DNA of 29,131 nucleotides, taken from the NCBI GenBank assembly GCA_002394125.1, contig DGSY01000077.1:1-29131 (forward strand), in the 5' to 3' direction. How positions within the stretch are numbered: position 1 is the first letter of the stretch; every line of letters starts with the position of its first letter. This document shows, piece by piece, positions 8,796 through 15,508 of this stretch. Both the position numbers and the translations under genes were made by a program. This stretch comes from Ruminococcus sp. UBA4350 (GTDB taxonomy: Bacteria; Bacillota; Clostridia; Oscillospirales; Ruminococcaceae). The notes beneath the pieces are model-generated. The model worked only from the letters and a program-made list of their open reading frames with translations, searched no databases and was not told where the DNA came from.

Positions 8796-8818
8796 CCGGA
8801 AATACAAACAATTTCCGG
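8796..8818. repeat. Inverted repeat upstream of the glgP promoter
   Basis: CCGGAAA (8796-8802) and TTTCCGG (8812-8818) form a perfect 7-bp inverted repeat with a 9-nt spacer, about 33 bp upstream of the glgP -35 box. It could be an operator or a weak hairpin; nothing decides between these. Confidence 0.3.
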
Positions 8819-8882
8819 GCTGTTTCACGGCAAATCTGCACAAATCTGTATATGGAAATCCGGACAGTTTGCCGAATGCTAC

Positions 8883-8930
8883 AAAATTCTGCGGCATCTG
8901 CACGGAATTCATGCGGAATCGGAGAATTTT
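8883..8930 (-). terminator. Possible weak terminator after the DUF218 gene
   Basis: AAAATTCT (8883-8890) and AGAATTTT (8923-8930) are perfect 8-bp complements around a 32-nt loop. On the minus strand the stem ends in four T. The stem is AT-rich, so this is a weak candidate. It may work together with the stronger hairpin at 8947-8988. Confidence 0.25.
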
Positions 8931-8946
8931 GACGCCGGACGCAGTC

Positions 8947-8988
8947 AGAAGGAGGGAGACAGCCGTCAGCGGGCGCCTCCCTCCTTCT
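8947..8988 (-). terminator. Strong hairpin after the DUF218 gene
   Basis: Positions 8947-8958 and 8977-8988 are perfect 12-bp complements (AGAAGGAGGGAG / CTCCCTCCTTCT) around an 18-nt loop, beginning 14 bp past the stop of the minus-strand gene. No T-tract follows, so it may protect the 3' end rather than terminate by itself. Confidence 0.5.
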
Positions 8989-9002
8989 CGGTCAGGGCTG
9001 AT

Positions 9003-9962
9003 TCAGGCTTCGTTTTGCAGCAGCTCCAGCATCCCGCCGGTCTGGAAAAGCAGCAGATCGCCCTTGCCGTAGGCGACAAACCGCACGTCATACGCGCAGT
9101 TTGAGACGACATGGAGCGCACCCTTTCCGGCATTTGCAGAGTGTGTCCGGAACACGGTCTCGAACATCAGCGCGCCCCACGGGATATGATAATTGCTGCT
9201 GACGATCGCGACGGACTTCACCCGCGGATATTTGCTGTGCAGGATCGCGTAGGAATTCTCGGCATTTTCGGCGGTGGAGGTCGAATCGTTCTCCACGATC
9301 AGACGGCTGGATTCGATGCCGTGTATACGCAGCCAGTCGCGCATTCTTTCGCCCTCGGAGATCTCCTGATTATACAGTGCTGTTCTGCCGCCGGTGCAGA
9401 GGACATAGGCGCTCGGATACTGTCTGGCGCAGGCGAGCGCGGTCTCCAGCCGGCCGACCAGCTCATCCTTCATGGTACCGTCAGGATTCAGCTCATAGCC
9501 GAGCACCACGATGCAGAGGGAATCGTCGCGGGGGAGATCACCCGGCAGCGCTTTCTCATTGATCGGCATAGTATCGTTGACATATTCCCAATAGTCGAGG
9601 ATGCCCTCCCAGCGTTCGCCGAGTCCGTCGTCGGCATCCTTCAGCTCACCCAGAAGCTGATCGACGCGATCCTGACCGCGGCTGCCGTAGGCATTGATGA
9701 GGCTTTCGATGACAGGATCCTGACTGTGGTCGGGCATATAGGAATCCTCTGCCGTCTGCACGAGTTCATCCTTTTTATCGGGAACCGCGCTGCTCTCATC
9801 GCTGCTGCTTTCGGCTTCGGCAGTGATTTCGGTGCTGTGTCCGTAGACCAGAGCGAGCTCGTGCAGAAGTGTACTCGGGCGGCGCCTGAACTTCTGACCG
9901 CAGCCTGAAACAAAGAGCAGGGTCAGCAGAACGGCGGTGCAGAGCAAAGCCTTGCGCTTCAT
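9003..9962 (-). CDS. DUF218 (SanA/YdcF/ElyC-like) lipoprotein
   Basis: This 319-residue predicted lipoprotein has a signal peptide ending in the lipobox VSGC (cysteine about 21), an acidic/Ser linker and a helical spacer. The DUF218 domain (about 145-300) begins at LCIVVLGYELNPDGT. Its markers are LCTGGRTAL, EGERMRDWL, ESSRLIVENDSTSTAENAEN and VSSNYHIPW. E. coli relatives (SanA, ElyC, YdcF) act at the envelope and affect barrier function or lipid carrier use; the biochemical activity is poorly known. AAGGAAGGAG precedes the ATG by 6 nt. The gene stands alone under a near-perfect promoter with a hairpin after it. The roughly 120-residue spacer before the domain is longer than in SanA-type proteins. 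Confidence 0.85.
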   Translation of the reverse strand: MKRKALLCTAVLLTLLFVSGCGQKFRRRPSTLLHELALVYGHSTEITAEAESSSDESSAVPDKKDELVQTAEDSYMPDHSQDPVIESLINAYGSRGQDRVDQLLGELKDADDGLGERWEGILDYWEYVNDTMPINEKALPGDLPRDDSLCIVVLGYELNPDGTMKDELVGRLETALACARQYPSAYVLCTGGRTALYNQEISEGERMRDWLRIHGIESSRLIVENDSTSTAENAENSYAILHSKYPRVKSVAIVSSNYHIPWGALMFETVFRTHSANAGKGALHVVSNCAYDVRFVAYGKGDLLLFQTGGMLELLQNEA

Positions 9963-10020
9963 GGCCTCTCCTTCCTTTCATGATCGCCGGAGAAGAACAC
10001 CGGCATAATTTACCACTATA

Positions 10021-10049
10021 ATAATACCTTAAAAAACGCGATTTGTCAA
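10021..10049 (-). promoter_or_regulatory. SigA-type promoter of the DUF218 gene
   Basis: On the minus strand TTGACA (10044-10049) and TATTAT (10021-10026) lie 17 bp apart, 59 bp upstream of the start codon. A dispersed repeat begins immediately upstream of the -35 box. Confidence 0.8.
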
Positions 10050-10050
10050 G

Positions 10051-10227
10051 TGCCGGGCGGGCGGGCAGTACCCGCTGCCGTTTTCCTACGGCATGGTTTC
10101 GCGGAGCATATCAGATGCATCGCTGTTACGCTGCTGTTCGCAGCTATTTTGCGGTCTGGCGAAATCTCATTCTGCTTCCGTTCACATCCGGAGAACTTTA
10201 GATCATGGCTCCGGCACTGCCGGCGGG
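10051..10227 (+). repeat. Dispersed intergenic repeat R1, copy A
   Basis: This roughly 177-bp stretch matches 19413-19580 in reverse orientation. The match includes a perfect 41-nt block (10187-10227 against 19413-19453) and shared blocks such as CGGCATGGTTTCGCGGAGC and TCGCTGTTACG. Short open frames across the two copies shift frame relative to each other, so conservation is at the DNA or RNA level, not of a protein. Copy A starts one base from the -35 box of the DUF218 promoter. Confidence 0.85.
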
Positions 10228-10241
10228 CACTGCCGACCGGC

Positions 10242-10263
10242 TCACATAATTTTCATATTGTGA
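10242..10263. promoter_or_regulatory. Operator-like inverted repeat upstream of htrA
   Basis: TCACA (10242-10246) and TGTGA (10259-10263) form an imperfect 22-bp palindrome with an AT-rich centre, about 65 bp upstream of the htrA -10 box. This is a possible regulator site and rests on symmetry alone. Confidence 0.25.
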
Positions 10264-10329
10264 AAAATAGTTCCGGTTTCATTTAACGCTGTTTTTTAGC
10301 GATTATCATATGTTTTTCACAGAACAGCG

Positions 10330-10335
10330 TATAAT
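10330..10335 (+). promoter_or_regulatory. Probable -10 box of htrA
   Basis: A perfect TATAAT lies 80 bp before the start codon. No good -35 hexamer is found 16-18 bp upstream (CATATG at 17 bp), so the promoter may need an activator. Confidence 0.5.
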
Positions 10336-10415
10336 AAAAGCATAGAGCAAAGGAACACGGAGCCGCACCGAAAGACGGACGGCGGCTCATGAATATCAGA
10401 AAGAGGTGCAGAAAA

Positions 10416-12014
10416 ATGTTTGAACATGATGATATGAATTTTGATCAGACGCTGCATGAGGATGCGCGGAATATGCAGGATACCGAACCGACACCGGTCG
10501 AGCAGGTCTTTTCGCAGCAGCCGGTTCGTCCGGAGCAGCCGCAGAACATGAGCGGCAGCTACTATTCCCCGCGCAGCGGCTACCCCCGCAGCAACGGCTA
10601 TCAGGGCGGCTATCCCGGCGGCGGATATCCGGGCGGCGGCGGATATATCCCCCCGACAGGCAGCGGCCCGCAGGGCCCGGCCGGCGGCGATAACGGTCAG
10701 CCGAAAAAGAGCCATACCGGTCTGAAGGCACTGGCGATCTCCGCAGCAGCAGCGATCGCGCTGTTCGCAGGCTTCGCGGGCTATAAGGTCATGCAGGACA
10801 AGAAGGATGTGACAGCCGCAGACCGCGGCACGGCTTCCGTTGCCGAGCAGGTTCCGGAAACAAAGACCGAGTCCTCCGCAGCAGAAACGGAGAGCAGCGC
10901 GGCCAATACCAATACCGATACTTCTTCGGCATCCGGCGAGAATCTGAGCTTCATCGAGCTTGCATCCCGCGAAAATGCCATGAAGATCCCGGATATCGTT
11001 GACAAGATCACGCCCGCAACGGTCGGTATCCAATCGACCTTCCTCTATCAGGGACAGACCTTCTCGATGTTCGGCTTCGGTCAGGGACAGCGTGTTGAGC
11101 AGGAGGTTCCTGCGACCGGTACCGGCATCGTCATGTCGGACAACGGCAACGGCTCCTATTATATCATCACCAATGCGCACGTCATTTATGACAGCAGCGA
11201 GGAATATCATCTGGGCGAGGCAAAGGGCGTCAAGGTCGTTCTGAATCCGGATTGCTATTCCGGCGATACGGAATTTGATGCTGAGATCGTCGGCTATGAT
11301 GTCGCTGAGGATATCGCCGTGCTGAAGGTCACGACGAATCAGAAGCTCACAGTTGCGGAATTCGGCAACAGCGATGATCTCCGCGTTGGCGAGCTGGTCG
11401 TTGCGATCGGCAACCCGCTGGGCTTTGAGCTGTTCGGCTCGGTCACGACCGGTATCGTCTCCGCACTTGACCGTGAGGTCACGATCAATGATTCCAAGAT
11501 GAAGCTGATCCAGACGGATACTGCGATCAACTCCGGCAACTCCGGCGGCCCGCTCATCAACAGCTACGGCCAGGTCATCGGCATCAACTCCTCGAAGATC
11601 AGCTCCAGCTATAACGGCGGCGCATCGGTCGAGGGACTCTGCTTCGCGATCCCGATCTCTCATGCAAAGGACATCATCAACGATCTCATCAACTACGGTT
11701 ATATCACCGGCAAGCCGATGATGGGCATTAACCTGACGGTTGATATCGACGAGAGCCTTGCACAGCGTCTCGGCATTCCGGTCGGTGTGTATATCCGTGA
11801 TATCGAGCCGGGCGGCGCTGCGGATCTCGCAGGTCTGCGCGAGGGCGATGTGATCATCGCGATCGGCAATAAGGCGGTCTCCAACTATGAGGAGATCAAG
11901 GCTGAGAAGGAAAACTACAAGGCCGGCGATACTATGATTATCACGGCAACGAGAAACGGCGAGGATATGGAATTCTCTCTGATTCTTCAGGAGCAGAAGC
12001 CGGCAACAACCTGA
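10416..12014 (+). CDS. HtrA/DegP-type membrane-anchored serine protease
   Basis: This 532-residue protein fits the surface HtrA design of Gram-positives. It has an acidic then Gly/Pro/Tyr-rich cytoplasmic N-terminus (about 1-95), one membrane helix (about 102-125, ALAISAAAAIALFAGFAGYK) and a Ser/Thr/Glu linker. The trypsin-like domain (about 180-400) has triad His255 (TNAHVI), Asp299 (EDIAVLKV) and Ser376 (NSGNSGGPL). One C-terminal PDZ domain (about 415-525) contains the GDVIIAIG stretch. It should degrade or fold misfolded proteins outside the membrane. ATG 10416 was chosen because AGAGGTG lies 7 nt upstream; an ATG at 10389 lacks a ribosome site. The gene is monocistronic with a hairpin terminator. 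An ECF sigma/anti-sigma pair lies 670 bp downstream, but cotranscription is unlikely. Confidence 0.94.
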   Translation: MFEHDDMNFDQTLHEDARNMQDTEPTPVEQVFSQQPVRPEQPQNMSGSYYSPRSGYPRSNGYQGGYPGGGYPGGGGYIPPTGSGPQGPAGGDNGQPKKSHTGLKALAISAAAAIALFAGFAGYKVMQDKKDVTAADRGTASVAEQVPETKTESSAAETESSAANTNTDTSSASGENLSFIELASRENAMKIPDIVDKITPATVGIQSTFLYQGQTFSMFGFGQGQRVEQEVPATGTGIVMSDNGNGSYYIITNAHVIYDSSEEYHLGEAKGVKVVLNPDCYSGDTEFDAEIVGYDVAEDIAVLKVTTNQKLTVAEFGNSDDLRVGELVVAIGNPLGFELFGSVTTGIVSALDREVTINDSKMKLIQTDTAINSGNSGGPLINSYGQVIGINSSKISSSYNGGASVEGLCFAIPISHAKDIINDLINYGYITGKPMMGINLTVDIDESLAQRLGIPVGVYIRDIEPGGAADLAGLREGDVIIAIGNKAVSNYEEIKAEKENYKAGDTMIITATRNGEDMEFSLILQEQKPATT

Positions 12015-12061
12015 CCGGCAATGAAAAAAGCATGATAACTCAAACCTTTCTGTAGGGAATT

Positions 12062-12092
12062 GCGGCCGTCGGCATCTGCCGGCGGCCGTTTC
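12062..12092 (+). terminator. Terminator hairpin after htrA
   Basis: Positions 12063-12074 and 12077-12088 form a 12-bp GC-rich stem (one G-U; in practice 11 bp with a 4-nt loop), followed by TTTCCCT. The short T-tract makes it a moderate terminator. Confidence 0.6.
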
Positions 12093-12097
12093 CCTGT

Positions 12098-12143
12098 CAG
12101 CCGGTCGGCAGTGCCGACAGCCGGTCGGCAGGGCCGACAGCCG
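12098..12143 (+). repeat. 20-bp tandem repeat, two copies plus a part
   Basis: The unit CAGCCGGTCGGCAGTGCCGA (12098-12117) recurs at 12118-12137 with one change (T to G), and CAGCCG begins a third copy. Each unit contains the palindrome TCGGCANTGCCGA or a near copy. The array runs directly into repeat R2. Confidence 0.8.
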
Positions 12144-12171
12144 TTGTGCTAAAGCTGCGGTCGCGCTCACG
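12132..12171 (+). repeat. Dispersed repeat R2, copy 1
   Basis: The stretch around TTGTGCTAAAGCTGCGG and CGCTCACG matches 15419-15454 on the plus strand. Its first half (CCGACAGCCGTTGTGCTAAA) matches 15471-15491 on the minus strand. It is intergenic here. Confidence 0.7.
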
Positions 12172-12348
12172 CTCTGAATTTCACAAATACACGCCGCTGT
12201 TCGCGGCTTCTGTCAAGTGACCGATTGCCCATCGGGAGCATAGCCCGCGAACGGCGTACTTGCTATGCGAACGGTACAAGTGAAGCCTGTTAAAGCAGAT
12301 GAGGCAAATCTGACGGACATGGAGAGAGGAGAGATAAGGAAGGGGAGC

Positions 12349-12430
12349 GCGAGGGGGCAACCTTAAGAGAGGGGAGAGCCTAAGCTGCGCAGCAGCGCCG
12401 GCGCTTCCCTCTCTTGTGGTTCCCCCTCGC
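12349..12430. repeat. Large imperfect inverted repeat with two inner palindromes
   Basis: The arms 12349-12373 and 12407-12430 pair almost fully: GCGAGGGGG, AACC and AAGAGAGGG against CCCTCTCTT, GGTT and CCCCCTCGC, with one bulge and one 2-nt mismatch. The 33-nt interior holds two perfect 10-bp palindromes, GCTGCGCAGC (12384-12393) and GCGCCGGCGC (12395-12404). No T-tract follows on either strand. Confidence 0.8.
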
Positions 12431-12551
12431 ACCCTGCGGAACGGCAAGGACAAAAACAAACAATACAAGTGAAATAAAACGATAAAGCCCCTCACCTGCC
12501 TCTTATGGTTTTCCCCGCACCTTGCCAAACCGGAAAACTGAAACGAAATAT
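12411..12551 (+). repeat. Degenerate direct repeat of about 50 bp
   Basis: 12411-12460 (CTCTTGTGGTTCCCC, GCACCCTGC, then AAC and an A-rich end) resembles 12502-12551 (CTCTTATGGTTTTCCCC, GCACCTTGC, AAC, A-rich end). The two are about 91 bp apart and diverged. The first copy includes the right arm of the large foldback. Confidence 0.5.
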
Positions 12552-12647
12552 TCATATGCAAACGGATACAAATATGATGCGCACATCCATAAAATCCTCC
12601 CTCAATAATTTTTTATTTTTCGTGTGATATTTTACCCCTCTCAGTTG

Positions 12648-12656
12648 TGTTATAAG
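12648..12656 (+). promoter_or_regulatory. Possible extended -10 promoter of the sigma operon
   Basis: TGTTATAAG resembles an extended -10 element (TGN-TATAAT), 33 bp before the start codon. I see no matching -35. An autoregulated ECF promoter is equally possible, but its motif is not known for this group. Confidence 0.35.
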
Positions 12657-12688
12657 TGAAGTCTTCAAAATGCTGTAAGGAGCAATCC

Positions 12689-13162
12689 ATGGATTACGAA
12701 CAAATGGCAGCGGTCTATGACCGCATGAAAAACACCGTTTACCGTACCGCGCTCGCCTATTGCCGCAATGTGCAGGACGCCGAGGATATCACCCACGATG
12801 TGTTCCTCGCGCGCTTCGAGCACGAAGCCCCGTTCCCTGACGACGAGGCCGAAAAAGCATGGCTGCTGCGCGTTACCGTCAACCGGTGCAAAAATCTGCT
12901 CAAATCATTTCGCCGGCGATTTACCGTTCCGCTGGAGGATGCCGGAGAGGTCTGCGTGACCGATTCGGAGCATCAGGTCTGGGATGCTGTCAACGCATTG
13001 CCTGAAAAATACCGTCTCGTGATACATCTCTATTACTATGAAGGATACAGCGTCGCAGAGATCGGAACGATTACCGGCAGAAGCGAAACTGCCGTGCAGA
13101 CGCAGCTTTACCGGGCACGAAAGCTGCTGAAAAACAAACTGGGAGAGGAGCTTGAATTATGA
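12689..13162 (+). CDS. ECF-type RNA polymerase sigma factor
   Basis: This 157-residue sigma-70 family protein contains only regions 2 and 4, the extracytoplasmic-function layout. Region 2 is at about 5-70 (VYRTALAYCRNVQDAEDITH, then DVFLARF). Region 4 is at about 100-150 (LPEKYRLVIHLYYYEGYSVA, then EIGTITGRSETAVQTQLYRA), the latter being the -35 recognition helix-turn-helix. ATG 12689 has AAGGAG 7 nt upstream; the in-frame GTG at 12656 has none and sits in the likely promoter. The stop overlaps the next start as ATGA, so the two proteins are translationally coupled. This is the usual arrangement of an ECF sigma with its anti-sigma. Targets are unknown; the nearby HtrA gene is a candidate because such systems often govern envelope stress. 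Confidence 0.93.
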   Translation: MDYEQMAAVYDRMKNTVYRTALAYCRNVQDAEDITHDVFLARFEHEAPFPDDEAEKAWLLRVTVNRCKNLLKSFRRRFTVPLEDAGEVCVTDSEHQVWDAVNALPEKYRLVIHLYYYEGYSVAEIGTITGRSETAVQTQLYRARKLLKNKLGEELEL

Positions 13163-15333
13163 ATATGCAGGATTACCGTCATGCGGCCGACCGGGTCGAA
13201 ATCGCAGACCATTGCAGAGAGGAGATCCTTGATATGAAGAATCAGAAGGAGAGGACGACAGGCGCGCCGCTGCTGCGCATCACAGCAGGTCTGACCGCAG
13301 CAGCCGCCTGTCTCGGAATTGCCGGTACGGTCGGCTATGCAATGTACCGGATGAAGCATGAGGAAAGCAGCCTGACCGCAGCATCGCCGGTCGCAGAGCA
13401 GACTGCTATGGATTATACCGGCTATTTCAGAGATTATTATACCCAGCGCAATCACGGCGAGCCGGTCGATTTTGATTTCACATCGCTCACCGGCACGGAT
13501 TTCACCGAAACATGGGAGCTGGAAAACTATACGGTCTCGCTCAAGGCCGCAGTCACCGACGGCTGGACGCTCAATTATATCTATTATGTAAAGGTGAACA
13601 ATCCGTCGGATATGATGGATCCGTTTTTGCAGATCTATTCCGATGTGCCGGAGGACAACGGTCTCCCCGGCCGCGGCGGAAGTCAGGTCACATCGTATGT
13701 CTGGCGGCTTGATGAGCAGCCGGACGAAAACGGCATCATCCGCTTTTTCGGCACGAGCAGCTGCTCCTATGCACTGCCGCTGCCGCAGGGCGTTCCCTAT
13801 CACGCAAGCTGCGGCGGCATCCAAAAGGATATCACCGTCAATCTGCCGGAAACGGTTCCGGCGATGTATCCGCTGACAGATCCGAATGATCTCAGCTTCC
13901 AGACGCTGACGCTCCCGCTGGAGCAGGAGACCGGATTTACCCACGGCGTTGTGACACCGCTCGGCGTGGTGCTGGCGAATTATCCGGACCGTGCGGAGAA
14001 TATCCGTGAAGTGAACGATCTGGAAAGCCGGTATCTGACCGCAGAGCAGGCGCCGAGAATCTTCACAGACGATATGATCTCTGTGGAATGCACGGATGAA
14101 GAAAGCATTACTGCGTGTTCGTACAGCGCGGCCGGCGCATACTGCACCTACGCTGCGCCGATGAGCGCCGATGAGGACTGGAGCAGCTGCGTTTCCTGCC
14201 GGATGCCGTTCACGGTGCCGCAGGATTTCAGCGGCAAGAACTGGCTGACGCTGCAAAGCGGCGGGGAGCCGGTCAGACTGGAGATCACCTCGGAGCCCGC
14301 GCCGGTCATTGATATGGAAAACATCGAGACCGTTGACGGCATCGAATGCAAGCCGGATCCGGAGGTCTTCCACCTCGGCGCCGGATACTATGAAGCACTG
14401 AACAATATGGATGCAGCCGCCCGCACAAAGACGCTGCCTTTCGGCACTGTCTCGCTGGATGATATCAGCTATCTCGAAAACGGACTTCCGGCACTCGGCC
14501 TGACTGTCACGCTGAATGATACCGTCACCGTCGGCGCGGATGAAATGCTCGCGCTGCGCTTTACGCCGAATGCGTTCGGCTATGAGGACGAGGACAAGAT
14601 CCGCTATGAAATGCAGCCGGAAGCATCCAAGTGGGTATCCGTTCCCGCTGCGGACATTCAGGACGGCATCTGCCGGTGCAGTCTGGAGCTGGATCCGCTT
14701 GCGCCGGATTCTAACGGAACGCCGGGCTGCTGGGAGTATGTTGATATCGAGCTGGAACTGAATGAGATGTGTGTCCGGAAGCAGGATGACACGGCAGATG
14801 CAGCTTCCTATGAATGGACGGCCGCAGCAGAGGACGATGCGGTATGGAATTTCAACTTCGGTTCATCCGCCTATATCCCCTTTGATAAGCTGAATGAAGC
14901 GCAGCGCACGCGCAGCCTTGCAGACGGCGGCACAGTCCGCATTGATTCGCTGGAATATGAGGACGGCGTTCCGGTTCTGAATTACAGCGTCAATCTCGAT
15001 GATGTGACCCTGCCGGCGGATGACTGCTGGGTACTCTGCCAGCTTCTGCCGATCGGCACAGCGAATAATGAGATCTATATCTTCGCTGCCGATGATGAAG
15101 AGCACGGCTCGCAGATCGCTGCCGATGCACCGCAGGACGGCTGGTATCATTTCAGACAGAGACTCGTGACACAGGACGGTCAGTATCCGGCAGACGGAGA
15201 GCTGCTGCTGGATGTGCGGCTCGTGCTGCTGATCGCCGGAGATCAGAATTCTAACGAACAGCTGTCGATCAGCACCCCTTCGCCGAACGAGGAAGGCGGA
15301 CTGTATCACATTGCCCGCTTCATCATCCCCTGA
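13159..15333 (+). CDS. Large membrane protein, probable anti-sigma/sensor
   Basis: This 724-residue protein has a short N-terminal cytoplasmic part (about 1-40, CREEILDMKN), one membrane helix (about 41-64, rich in Ala/Leu/Gly) and an outside region of about 650 residues. Position and the 4-nt overlap with the sigma gene argue for an anti-sigma factor. No zinc anti-sigma HxxxCxxC motif is visible, and the cytoplasmic part is very short for sigma binding. The outside region has an internal duplication: about 405-480 (ALNNMDAAARTKTLPFGTVS) resembles about 570-645 (KLNEAQRTRSLADGGTVRID), each followed by a strand-rich stretch with ENGLPAL or EDGVPVL. DUF4179-type anti-sigma proteins have a similar layout, though I could not confirm the family. 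A terminator follows. Confidence 0.75.
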   Translation: MNMQDYRHAADRVEIADHCREEILDMKNQKERTTGAPLLRITAGLTAAAACLGIAGTVGYAMYRMKHEESSLTAASPVAEQTAMDYTGYFRDYYTQRNHGEPVDFDFTSLTGTDFTETWELENYTVSLKAAVTDGWTLNYIYYVKVNNPSDMMDPFLQIYSDVPEDNGLPGRGGSQVTSYVWRLDEQPDENGIIRFFGTSSCSYALPLPQGVPYHASCGGIQKDITVNLPETVPAMYPLTDPNDLSFQTLTLPLEQETGFTHGVVTPLGVVLANYPDRAENIREVNDLESRYLTAEQAPRIFTDDMISVECTDEESITACSYSAAGAYCTYAAPMSADEDWSSCVSCRMPFTVPQDFSGKNWLTLQSGGEPVRLEITSEPAPVIDMENIETVDGIECKPDPEVFHLGAGYYEALNNMDAAARTKTLPFGTVSLDDISYLENGLPALGLTVTLNDTVTVGADEMLALRFTPNAFGYEDEDKIRYEMQPEASKWVSVPAADIQDGICRCSLELDPLAPDSNGTPGCWEYVDIELELNEMCVRKQDDTADAASYEWTAAAEDDAVWNFNFGSSAYIPFDKLNEAQRTRSLADGGTVRIDSLEYEDGVPVLNYSVNLDDVTLPADDCWVLCQLLPIGTANNEIYIFAADDEEHGSQIAADAPQDGWYHFRQRLVTQDGQYPADGELLLDVRLVLLIAGDQNSNEQLSISTPSPNEEGGLYHIARFIIP

Positions 15334-15376
15334 CCGCATGATCTGAACATATCTTTTCTCCATATCCAATGCAGAG

Positions 15377-15406
15377 AAGCCGCTTCCCACGGGAGGCGGT
15401 TTCTTT
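15377..15406 (+). terminator. Rho-independent terminator after the anti-sigma gene
   Basis: AAGCCGCTTCC (15377-15387) pairs with GGAGGCGGTTT (15392-15402) over 11 bp with two G-U pairs and a 4-nt loop, ending in TTTCTTT. It lies just before inverted repeat R2, between convergent genes. Confidence 0.75.
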
Positions 15407-15508
15407 GCCGGCAGTGCCGGCTGCCGTTATGCTAAAGCTGCGGATTCGCTCACGGCTTCAATATACGTGCCTTTAGCACAACGGCTGTCGGTCCTGCTGA
15501 CTGCCGGC
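15407..15508. repeat. R2 inverted-repeat element overlapping the recQ end
   Basis: The left arm 15407-15437 (GCCGGCAGTGCCGG to TATGCTAAAG) and right arm 15471-15508 are imperfect inverted repeats. The shared core is GCCGTTRTGCTAAAG; the right arm read on the minus strand matches 12134-12153 perfectly across CCGACAGCCGTTGTGCTAAA. The right arm carries the stop codon and last codons of recQ. Confidence 0.75.

Larger units (their letters stand above)
12172..12600. other. Non-coding structured intergenic region
   Basis: No credible gene lies between htrA and the sigma factor. The only long open frame (minus, 12181-12561) has no ribosome site and a composition unlike real proteins here. The stretch is rich in inverted repeats: ACGCCG..GTTCGCGG with its complement (about 12191-12263), CCGAT/ATCGG (about 12220-12236), a large foldback at 12349-12430 and a degenerate direct repeat at 12411-12551. 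It may be a small mobile element relic or a structured RNA; I cannot assign it. Confidence 0.5.

Noticed and set aside
10050..10286. Small open frame in repeat R1 copy A, with similar frames at 19347-19648
   Set aside because: The two repeat copies are frame-shifted relative to each other and have no ribosome sites, so the similarity is that of a DNA repeat.
12349..12430. Rho-independent terminator
   Set aside because: The stem is strong but no T-run follows on either strand and no gene ends beside it.
12181..12561. 126-codon minus-strand open frame
   Set aside because: No ribosome site, composition unlike real proteins here, and it crosses the large inverted repeats.
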